Assembly (NCBI GenBank): GCA_041629655.1
Contig: JBFKMV010000237.1
Coordinates: 1 to 5,943 of the forward strand
DNA from: JBFKMV01 sp041629655
GTDB lineage: Bacteria; Acidobacteriota; Polarisedimenticolia; Polarisedimenticolales; Polarisedimenticolaceae
DNA: 5,943 bases
Direction of reading: 5' to 3'
Position numbers and translations under genes: made by a program. Shown here one piece after another: positions 1 to 4,990 of the stretch (position 1 is its first letter; each line of letters starts with the position of its first letter). The notes beneath the pieces were generated by a model, which saw only the letters and a list, made by a program, of their open reading frames with translations, had not been told where the DNA came from and searched no databases.

Positions 1-74
1 CCGTCGAGGCCGTTGGCGGCGGGCGAACCCTGGCCGCCACGGAGCTCGTGTTCGTCGCCGTCGGCCCGAACTGA
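1..74 (+). CDS. 3' end of a truncated upstream gene, possibly a hotdog-fold thioesterase
   Basis: Reading from base 3, 23 sense codons run to a TGA at 72-74 and encode a tail ending LVFVAVGPN. Third positions are G or C in 21 of 23 codons, matching the real genes of this window, so this is probably genuine coding sequence cut by the left edge. The pattern 'GRTLAATELVFVAV' (a short turn followed by one long alternating hydrophobic beta strand near the C-terminus) resembles the last strand of hotdog-fold acyl-CoA thioesterases. That identification rests on very few residues and is only a guess. No other frame of this stretch looks coding. The following 147 bp up to the next gene hold no recognisable gene. 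Confidence 0.45.
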   Translation, partial: VEAVGGGRTLAATELVFVAVGPN

Positions 75-221
75 CCCGGGTTTTCAAGGGACGAATCCCG
101 TCACCTTTGTCTGCTGCTCTCCGGAGATTCGGTGGCGCGGGACCGATAGGGTGCGTAGTCACTGCACGACGGACGCAGCGGCTTCGCACCGCGAGGTCGC
201 CACAACCCGGGGGTATCTGGC

Positions 222-1145
222 ATGCGCCATGTTTCGCTGATCTCGCTGGCCATCCTTTTGCTCGCCGCGGCCCTGTCGCCGGGACCGCAGGCGTACGAGC
301 GCTACAACGACGGTTGCATGAACTGTCACGGAGCGTTCACCGATTCGGTTTCGACGAAGGGCTCGGTGTTCCCGGGAGACGACAAGCACACCATGCACCG
401 GGCTTCCAACAACATGAACACCGAGTGCGATCTCTGCCACACCTCGGGTGACAATCGGAACCCGTTCATCGGCTCGTCGGACGGAACGGCGAACAACCCC
501 GGACTGGGTTGCACCGGCTGCCACCAGCAGTACGGCCTGCGCGACCACCACATCGCCAACGGCGCCGACGAGTGCACGTTCTGCCACAGCGACCCGGCTC
601 CGCCGGCCGAGAACGTGGTCCCGACGTACTACGGCACCGTCGACACCGAAGCCGACGGGCCCTGCAACACCGTGGCCCAGGCTAACACCAACGAGAACTG
701 GACGATCGGGGACTTCGAGGGTCTGGACAACGACGGTGACAACCAGTACGACGGGAACGACCCGGACTGCGGCGCCAGCGCCGACACGCCGGGCGAGGCC
801 AACGATCTGATCGTCACCGCGCACGACCCGGTCGGGCCTCCGGCCTCGTTGACGGTCTCGTACGACAACACCACCTGCGCCACCACGGAGTACAACTTCT
901 ACTACGGCGCGCTGGACCAGGTCGCCTCCTACACCTTCAGCGGCCAGGACTGCGCGATCGGCACCAGCGGCACGTACGTCTGGAACTACCCGGTGTCGCC
1001 CGCCTCGGTGTGGTTCGTGATCGTGGCGCGCGACGCGACCAAGGAAGGGTCCTACGGCACGGACAGCGGGGGCACGCAACGGCCGGCGGCCGGGACCTGT
1101 CCGGAGACGCAGGACCTCAGCGGCGCGTGCGACGCCTCGCCGTAG
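222..1145 (+). CDS. Secreted tetrahaem c-type cytochrome-like protein with calcium-loop segment
   Basis: A 307-residue exported protein. Residues 1-24 form a signal peptide (short basic start, hydrophobic LAILLLAAAL core, likely cleavage after PQA24). Four CxxCH haem-attachment motifs follow at residues 32-36, 69-73, 97-101 and 118-122, so four covalently bound haems are expected, assembled in the periplasm. The only other histidines in this half are H56, H59, H109 and H110, suitable as distal axial ligands. After the haem domain comes an acidic stretch (residues 169-183, DNDGDNQYDGNDPDC) like a thrombospondin-3/EF-hand-type calcium loop. Then a C-terminal domain (about 205-307) follows, rich in Tyr, Thr and Ser with paired cysteines; it resembles a fibronectin-III-like beta domain (inference). 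A role in electron transfer at or outside the cell envelope is inferred; substrate and partners are unknown. The ATG is favoured because the signal peptide begins there. The ribosome site is weak (GGGGG at 209-213, 8 nt upstream). No gene for a redox partner is adjacent. Confidence 0.9.
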   Translation: MRHVSLISLAILLLAAALSPGPQAYERYNDGCMNCHGAFTDSVSTKGSVFPGDDKHTMHRASNNMNTECDLCHTSGDNRNPFIGSSDGTANNPGLGCTGCHQQYGLRDHHIANGADECTFCHSDPAPPAENVVPTYYGTVDTEADGPCNTVAQANTNENWTIGDFEGLDNDGDNQYDGNDPDCGASADTPGEANDLIVTAHDPVGPPASLTVSYDNTTCATTEYNFYYGALDQVASYTFSGQDCAIGTSGTYVWNYPVSPASVWFVIVARDATKEGSYGTDSGGTQRPAAGTCPETQDLSGACDASP

Positions 1146-1182
1146 GTTTCCTCGAATCGATCCGGGATGGGATGAAGGGGAA

Positions 1183-1214
1183 CCGCGGGAGCCCTGAGAA
1201 TGGGGCTCCCGCGG
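1183..1214. terminator. Perfect 12-bp inverted repeat, probable bidirectional terminator
   Basis: Arm CCGCGGGAGCCC (1183-1194), 8-nt loop (1195-1202) and arm GGGCTCCCGCGG (1203-1214) pair without mismatch. It lies 37 bp after the cytochrome stop and 32 bp beyond the stop of the converging Cys-rich gene, the position expected of a shared terminator. There is no proper T-tract on the plus side. On the minus side the stem is followed by TTCCCCTT, a poor one. It may therefore be a non-canonical terminator or an RNA 3'-end stabiliser. Confidence 0.7.
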
Positions 1215-1246
1215 CGTACGGGTCTCAGTCGATCAGTCTCGAGTAA

Positions 1247-1690
1247 CTAGGGGCAGGGACGAACCGTGACGTCCGCGCGGACGTGCTCCGCGTTCGTGTT
1301 CAGGACGTCGCCGGCCCAGGCCAGCACCGGCTCCGAAGGAGTCGGCTTGGGCCGCTTCTTCTCGCACAGCGCGGTGCAGGTCCCGAAGTTGCACGTGCCG
1401 ATGTTGCTGCACGTGCCGCCCGGGCAGCCGTCGTCGCTCGTGCAGCTGAGGCCGTCCTTGGAACCGCCGACGCAGGCGTCCTTGCAGTTTCCGCCGGCGC
1501 CGCAGTTCTTACCGTCCTGGAAGCCGCCCGCGCAGATGTTGGGGCAGTTCGCATCGGTACCGCACTTCTTGTCTGGCTTGAACCCGCCCTCGCAGCACGG
1601 GATCAGCTCCGCCGATACTTCCGTGGGGACCGCCAGCATGAACATCGCCAGGCCGGCAACCACCGCAACGAACAATCCGAGCCGTTTCAT
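1247..1690 (-). CDS. Small secreted Cys-rich protein with three 20-residue repeats
   Basis: A 147-residue protein of unrecognised function. Residues 1-27 are a clear signal peptide (MKR, hydrophobic core, cleavage after VSA27). Residues 33-92 are three tandem units of exactly 20 residues, each CxGGxxxxxxCxxxxxCxxx, with cysteines at 33/43/49, 53/63/69 and 73/83/89. A shorter Cys-rich segment follows (C94, C100, C105, C109). Next come a basic Pro-rich linker (KKRPKPTPSEP, 111-121) and a 26-residue tail with one cysteine (C146). In all, 15 cysteines lie in the mature protein, so a disulfide-stabilised extracellular protein is likely, though metal binding is possible. Units of the type 'C-x-GG-x-x-DG-x-x-C' recur in secreted proteins of high-GC environmental bacteria (recollection, not searched). 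The start is supported by an excellent Shine-Dalgarno sequence. It lies 93 bp downstream of the epimerase-type gene on the same strand and converges with the cytochrome gene. Confidence 0.85.
   Translation of the reverse strand: MKRLGLFVAVVAGLAMFMLAVPTEVSAELIPCCEGGFKPDKKCGTDANCPNICAGGFQDGKNCGAGGNCKDACVGGSKDGLSCTSDDGCPGGTCSNIGTCNFGTCTALCEKKRPKPTPSEPVLAWAGDVLNTNAEHVRADVTVRPCP
1415..1594 (-). repeat. Three tandem 60-bp coding repeats (20 residues each)
   Basis: The units are 1535-1594, 1475-1534 and 1415-1474, in reading order of the minus-strand gene. The cysteine positions and the GG pair repeat at exactly 20 residues, while the other positions have diverged, so the conserved signal is at protein rather than DNA level. 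This suggests an old internal duplication kept by selection on the disulfide or metal-binding framework. Confidence 0.75.
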
Positions 1691-1694
1691 GAAC

Positions 1695-1700
1695 CCTCCT
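1695..1700 (-). promoter_or_regulatory. Strong Shine-Dalgarno site of the Cys-rich protein gene
   Basis: On the minus strand the sequence reads AGGAGGGTTC directly before the ATG: a full AGGAGG with a 4-nt spacer. It is the best ribosome site in the window and fixes the start of the 147-residue protein. It suggests that the product is made in quantity. Confidence 0.8.
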
Positions 1701-1716
1701 CTGCAGTCTTTCCGTC

Positions 1717-1783
1717 GGGCGGCGTCAGGCCGCCCCGTGGTACGTACGGCGAAGCCCCCCGGGGAGCAAGGAGAAATTTCGCC
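1717..1783 (-). other. Two inverted repeats between the epimerase-type gene and the Cys-rich gene
   Basis: Repeat A pairs GGCGAA (1748-1753) with TTCGCC (1778-1783). It encloses a nested self-complementary stretch (1754-1767) and ends exactly at the epimerase stop codon. Repeat B is GGGCGGC (1717-1723), a 5-nt loop and GCCGCCC (1729-1735), a perfect 7-bp stem. In the minus-strand transcript, A would fold just after the epimerase stop and B just ahead of the Cys-rich gene's ribosome site. Neither is followed by a U-tract. They could be weak terminators, transcript stabilisers or a structured leader for the Cys-rich gene; the sequence does not decide. Confidence 0.5.
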
Positions 1784-2764
1784 CTAGATCAGGCTTTCCG
1801 CCCGGTACCACTCCGCGGTGGCCCGGAGGCCCTCGGGCAGGTCCACGCGGGGCCGGTAGCCCAGCAGGCGCCTGGCCTTGTCGATGCTGAAGGCGCGGTC
1901 CTTGTAGAAAAAATCCACGCGCCGGGGGTAGATCGGCGGCTCGAGCCCCAGCGGCCGGCAGACCCGGTCGCAGACCACGGAGGCGGCGTAGACCGGGTAG
2001 AACGGGATCCGCAGCCAGGGCCGGCGCCGGCCCACGGCGTCGGCGATCATGCCGACCAGCTCCCCGATCGTGGTGTAGCGCTCCCCGGCGATCGTGAACA
2101 CCTCGCCGCGGCCCTCGGGACGGCGCGCCGCCAGCACGATCCCCTCCACCAGGTCGTCGATGTAGGTCAGGTGGTAGAGGGTCCGCCCGTTGCCGATCAT
2201 CACGAACATGCCGCGGGCGATCGGCCGGAACAGCTTCAGGAAGCGGCGGTCGCCGGGGCCGTAGATCCCGACCGGACGCACCACGCTGCCCGGGAGCCCG
2301 TCGCGGAAGTACGACAGCGCGAGCCGCTCCCCTTCCAGCTTGGTCTCCTGGTAGTGGTCGCCGGGACCGACGCGATAGTCCTCGTCGGCCGGCGGGTCGT
2401 CGATCTGGCCCTGCACCCCGACCGTCGAGCACTGAAGAAACTGCTCCACGTTGTGACGCTTCGCGGCGTCCAGCAGGTGACGCGTGGCCTCGACGTTGAC
2501 CAGCCGGAACTCGTCGCGGTCGGAGTGCTCGGTCCGGAACGCCGCGGCGATGTGGTACACACGGTCGATGCCCTCGAAGTTGTCCAGCACCTCCTGCGGC
2601 GACTTGATGTCCACGACCCGGCACTCGATGCCGAGCTTGCGCAGCGGCTCGGCGCGCTCCGGGGAGCGCACGAACGCGCGCACCGGCTCGCCGTCGCGCA
2701 CCAGCCGCTCGGCCAGCGCGCCGCCCGTGAATCCCGTCGCTCCGGTGACCAGCGTCTTTCCCAT
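1784..2764 (-). CDS. NAD(P)-dependent epimerase/dehydratase, extended short-chain dehydrogenase family
   Basis: A 326-residue, full-length extended SDR, probably cytoplasmic and soluble. The N-terminal Rossmann fold shows the cofactor motif TGATGFTG (7-14), the Asp of VDI (51-53) that contacts adenine in this family, HIAA (71-74) and N90. The catalytic set is S113 (CST) with Y138-x-x-x-K142 (YQETK). RPVGIYGPGD (163-172), YIDDLV (201-206) and the C-terminal LGYRP (301-305) are typical of sugar-nucleotide epimerases, dihydroflavonol-reductase-like and 3-beta-HSD-like members. Arg33 at the end of the second strand (FVRSPER), where NAD-specific members usually carry an acidic residue, hints at NADP preference (inference). 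The substrate cannot be read from sequence; an NDP-sugar fits the neighbouring glycan operon, but a sterol- or flavonol-like substrate is possible. The start has GAGGAG at 2776-2781, about 11 nt upstream, slightly far. It is transcribed divergently from the glycosyltransferase operon. Confidence 0.93.
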   Translation of the reverse strand: MGKTLVTGATGFTGGALAERLVRDGEPVRAFVRSPERAEPLRKLGIECRVVDIKSPQEVLDNFEGIDRVYHIAAAFRTEHSDRDEFRLVNVEATRHLLDAAKRHNVEQFLQCSTVGVQGQIDDPPADEDYRVGPGDHYQETKLEGERLALSYFRDGLPGSVVRPVGIYGPGDRRFLKLFRPIARGMFVMIGNGRTLYHLTYIDDLVEGIVLAARRPEGRGEVFTIAGERYTTIGELVGMIADAVGRRRPWLRIPFYPVYAASVVCDRVCRPLGLEPPIYPRRVDFFYKDRAFSIDKARRLLGYRPRVDLPEGLRATAEWYRAESLI

Positions 2765-2963
2765 CCTGCTCGCGGCTCCTCGATCGGCCCCGTGCGGCCG
2801 TCGCGGTTCAAGGTACCCGACGCCGGGAGGCTTGCCAGCCCCGGGCCGGGGTGAACGCTCTTACATTTCTGTAATATGGCAAAGGACGGTTGCCCGGCGA
2901 AGCCACCGGCCGGAGACTATCAGGAGAGAGCCCGCCACGCGCCGCGAGCAGGCCGAGGTTCGA
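2765..2963. promoter_or_regulatory. Divergent intergenic region, likely to hold promoters for both sides
   Basis: This 199-bp gap must contain the start signals of the epimerase-type gene (leftward) and of the PHP-like/glycosyltransferase/AsnB operon (rightward). Its AT-rich centre at about 2858-2883 stands out from the GC-rich surroundings. TAATAT (2872-2877) is a possible -10 element for the rightward operon, about 86 nt before its start codon, but no convincing -35 hexamer lies at the right distance. A GC-rich hairpin (CCCCG/CGGG G-type arms, 2839-2843 and 2847-2851) and GGCAA/TTGCC arms (2878-2882, 2890-2894) are also present. No gene is seen in the gap. Confidence 0.5.
2861..2874. promoter_or_regulatory. 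Palindromic candidate operator TTACA-TTTC-TGTAA
   Basis: Perfect 5-bp arms (2861-2865 and 2870-2874) around a 4-bp spacer, overlapping the candidate -10 element TAATAT. AT-rich palindromes of this size placed at a promoter are typical binding sites for dimeric regulators. The regulator is unknown and none is encoded in the window. Chance occurrence is possible because the arms are short. Confidence 0.4.
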
Positions 2964-3806
2964 ATGAACGCCCCCTCCCCCGACAGGTTCGACGGTCCGG
3001 TGCTCGTGGACGCCCACGTTCACCTGCACGGCTGCTTCGAGACCGGGCGCGTCCTGGAGCACGCCTGGCGCAACTTCGCCGGGGCGGCCCGGCGTCTCGG
3101 CCTGGAGCGCCCGCTCGGGGTGCTGATGCTCACCGAGAGCGCGGGGGTCCACCGCTTCCGGGAGCTTCGCCGCGGTGAGGACGCGCCGGGCAGCGTGCGG
3201 ATCGAGCGGACCGCCGAGGACGACTCGCTGCTCGCGCGACGGGGCGACGGAGGGCAACCGCCCCTCGTGCTGATCGCCGGGCGCCAGGTCGTCGCGGCGG
3301 AGGCGCTGGAGGTGCTGGCGCTGGCCTGCGACGTGGAGATCCCCGACGGCCTGCCGCTCGCGGAGACGCTCGAGCGCGTCCGCGCCGCGGGTGGGCTGCC
3401 CGCCGTACCGTGGGGCTTCGGTAAGTGGTGGTTCGGCCGGGGTCGGCGCGTCGCGGAGCTCATCGACGCCGGACGACCCGGCCGGCTGTTCCTGGGCGAC
3501 AACGGCGGCCGGCTCGCCCTGGGCGGGCGGCCGCGGCACTTCGCGACCGCCGAGCGGCGAGGCCTGCGCGTGCTGCCGGGCAGCGATCCGCTGCCGTTTC
3601 CGCATCACGCCGGACGAGCGGGCTCGTTCGGTTTCACGCTCGTCGCCCCGCTCGATCTCCGGAAGCCGGCCGCCGCGATCCGCGCGCTGCTTCCCGACCC
3701 CGCCGTGGCGATCCGGCCCTACGGGCGCGGCGAGGGGTTGCTCGGGTTCGTGCGCAACCAGGTCGGCATGCAGCTCGTCAAGCGCTCCCGGGAGGCCGCC
3801 TCGTGA
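2964..3806 (+). CDS. PHP-like metal-dependent hydrolase-fold protein, degenerate motifs
   Basis: A 280-residue protein, apparently cytoplasmic, with no signal peptide. The start has the metal-binding type motif DAHVHLH (16-22). The end has GSDPLPFPHH (206-215), which matches the closing GSD-x-H motif of PHP phosphoesterases and related amidohydrolase-like barrels. In between, where PHP proteins usually carry TDH, this protein has TES (57-59). Where they carry an H-P pair it has VPWGFGKWWFG (148-158), followed by FLGDNGGR (176-183). So the outer motifs are intact and the central metal ligands seem altered; it may be a divergent enzyme with another metal arrangement or a non-catalytic relative. 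The substrate is unknown. It is the first gene of an operon and its stop overlaps the glycosyltransferase start by 4 bp, so a role in glycan assembly or tailoring is inferred. The ATG at 2964 has GAGG at 2955-2958, 5 nt upstream; the open frame continues further upstream, but without comparable start signals. Confidence 0.8.
   Translation: MNAPSPDRFDGPVLVDAHVHLHGCFETGRVLEHAWRNFAGAARRLGLERPLGVLMLTESAGVHRFRELRRGEDAPGSVRIERTAEDDSLLARRGDGGQPPLVLIAGRQVVAAEALEVLALACDVEIPDGLPLAETLERVRAAGGLPAVPWGFGKWWFGRGRRVAELIDAGRPGRLFLGDNGGRLALGGRPRHFATAERRGLRVLPGSDPLPFPHHAGRAGSFGFTLVAPLDLRKPAAAIRALLPDPAVAIRPYGRGEGLLGFVRNQVGMQLVKRSREAAS
3790..3795 (+). promoter_or_regulatory. Ribosome site that fixes the GTG start of the glycosyltransferase
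   Basis: GGGAGG lies inside the last codons of the PHP-like gene, 7 nt before GTG at 3803-3805. The GTG overlaps the upstream stop codon (GTGA). It selects this start over the long upstream extension of the same open frame, because the protein then begins MKALVIAPQPF, a normal first beta strand for a GT-B enzyme. Confidence 0.75.
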
Positions 3807-4990
3807 AGGCGCTGGTCATCGCCCCACAGCCGTTCTTCTCGCCACGCGGGACCCCGTTCAGCGTGTACTACCGCACGCTGGTGCTGTCGGAGATGGGGGT
3901 CGAGGTCGACTTCCTGACCTACGGCGAGGGCCAGGACGTGGACATCCCGGGGGTGCGGATCATCCGCATCCCGCGCTTCCGCAGCCTGGAGCCGATCCGG
4001 ATCGGCCCGTCGGCGGCGAAGCTGTTCCTGGACGGCTTCGTGGTGGCCTGGACGCTGGGACTTCTGATCCGCAACCGCTACGACTTCGTGCACGCGCACG
4101 AGGAGAGCGTGTTCTTCTGCCGCTACCTCAAGCCGCTGTTCCGGTTCAAGCTGGTCTACGACATGCACTCCAGCCTGCCGCAGCAGCTGACCAACTTCGC
4201 GTTCACCAAGTCGCGGTTGCTGATCGGAACGTTCCAACACCTCGAGGACACCTCCCTGGCCCACGCCGACGCGGTGATCACGATCTGCCCGGAGCTGGCG
4301 CACTACGCCGAGCCGCGGATGCCGGACCCCAAGCGGCACTTCCTGATCGAGAACTCGATCTTCGATCCCGTCCGGCTGGTCAACGGGACCGGGGACGCGG
4401 CGGCGGCGGGATCGAGCGAGGACTGGGCGGCGCGGATCCCGGCGGGACGGCCGGTGGTGTCCTACGCGGGCACCTTCGAGCCCTACCAGGGCCTGGAGGT
4501 GCTGCTGCGCGCGTTCGCCCGGGTGCGCGAGACGCGGCCCGAGGCGTTCCTGCTGATGATCGGCGGGCGGCCGCCGCAGGTCGAGCAGTACCGCGCCCTG
4601 GCGGCGGAGCTGAGGCTCGACGAGGGCGCCTGCCTGTTCACGGGCCGGCTGGACCAGGTGACGACCAAGCGCCTCCTGGAGCGGGCCGACGTGCTGACCT
4701 CCCCGCGCAGCGAGGGCACCAACACGCCGCTCAAGGTCTACGAGCAGCTCGCCAGCGGCAAGCCGCTGGTCGCCACGCGGATCCTCTCGCACACCCAGGT
4801 GCTGACCGACGAGGTGTGCTTTCTGGCCGACCCCGAGCCCGAGTCGATGGCCCGCGCGATCGAGGCGGCGCTCGGCGACGAGGATCTGGTGCGCGAGGTC
4901 GTGCGGCAGGCGCGGGCGCTCTACGAGCGGCAGTATTCCCGCCCGGCCTACGAACAGAAGATGCGGAGCCTGCTCGAGGTCTTGCGCTGA
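3803..4990 (+). CDS. GT4-family glycosyltransferase (GT-B fold)
   Basis: A 395-residue enzyme, full length for the family, that probably transfers a sugar from a nucleotide donor to a lipid-linked or glycan acceptor at the cytoplasmic face of the membrane. The N-terminal acceptor domain begins with KALVIAPQPFFSPRGTPFS (2-20), with the Gly-rich loop next to the first strand, and contains VHAHEES (96-102) and YDMHSS (119-124). The C-terminal donor domain begins near VVSYAGTFEPYQGLEVLLRA (218-237) and includes FTGRL (279-283). The signature SPRSEGTNTPLKVYEQLASG (300-319) corresponds to the donor-binding E...E region of GT4 enzymes, with GTNTPLK in place of the usual EGFGLP. The acceptor and sugar cannot be deduced. 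It has no signal peptide. A hydrophobic patch at 74-90 may be a membrane-contacting helix. It is coupled by overlap to the PHP-like gene before it (4 bp) and the AsnB-like gene after it (1 bp, TGATG). Confidence 0.93.
   Translation: MKALVIAPQPFFSPRGTPFSVYYRTLVLSEMGVEVDFLTYGEGQDVDIPGVRIIRIPRFRSLEPIRIGPSAAKLFLDGFVVAWTLGLLIRNRYDFVHAHEESVFFCRYLKPLFRFKLVYDMHSSLPQQLTNFAFTKSRLLIGTFQHLEDTSLAHADAVITICPELAHYAEPRMPDPKRHFLIENSIFDPVRLVNGTGDAAAAGSSEDWAARIPAGRPVVSYAGTFEPYQGLEVLLRAFARVRETRPEAFLLMIGGRPPQVEQYRALAAELRLDEGACLFTGRLDQVTTKRLLERADVLTSPRSEGTNTPLKVYEQLASGKPLVATRILSHTQVLTDEVCFLADPEPESMARAIEAALGDEDLVREVVRQARALYERQYSRPAYEQKMRSLLEVLR

Noticed and set aside
77..100. Imperfect hairpin just after the stop of the truncated left-edge gene
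   Set aside because: CGGG/CCCG plus a few A-T pairs with an internal mismatch and no following T-tract; too weak to call a terminator.
159..1079. Long minus-strand open frame opposite the cytochrome gene
   Set aside because: Its product is a Val/Arg/Gly-rich antisense shadow without motifs, while the plus strand has a signal peptide and four haem motifs. Long antisense frames are expected at this GC content.
1705..1715. Minus-strand GACGGAAAGAC identical to a short universal 23S rRNA segment
   Set aside because: The match stops after about 11 bases and the flanks do not resemble 23S rRNA; a chance match, not an rRNA fragment.
1283..2854. 523-codon plus-strand open frame across the Cys-rich and epimerase-type genes
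   Set aside because: It spans two convincing minus-strand genes and their spacer, has no ribosome site of note and gives a low-complexity Ala/Arg/Val product.
2877..2894. Sigma-54-like promoter: TGGCA at 2877-2881 and TTGCC at 2890-2894
   Set aside because: The GG and GC pairs are separated by 12 bases instead of the required 10, so the spacing does not fit; the two blocks also form a simple GGCAA/TTGCC inverted repeat.
2922..2927. Shine-Dalgarno-like AGGAGA in the leader of the PHP-like gene
   Set aside because: No ATG, GTG or TTG follows at a usable distance, so it does not define a small upstream gene.
3719..4792. Long minus-strand open frame opposite the glycosyltransferase
   Set aside because: Arg/Gln/Val/His-rich composition with no domain; it mirrors the well-supported GT4 gene.
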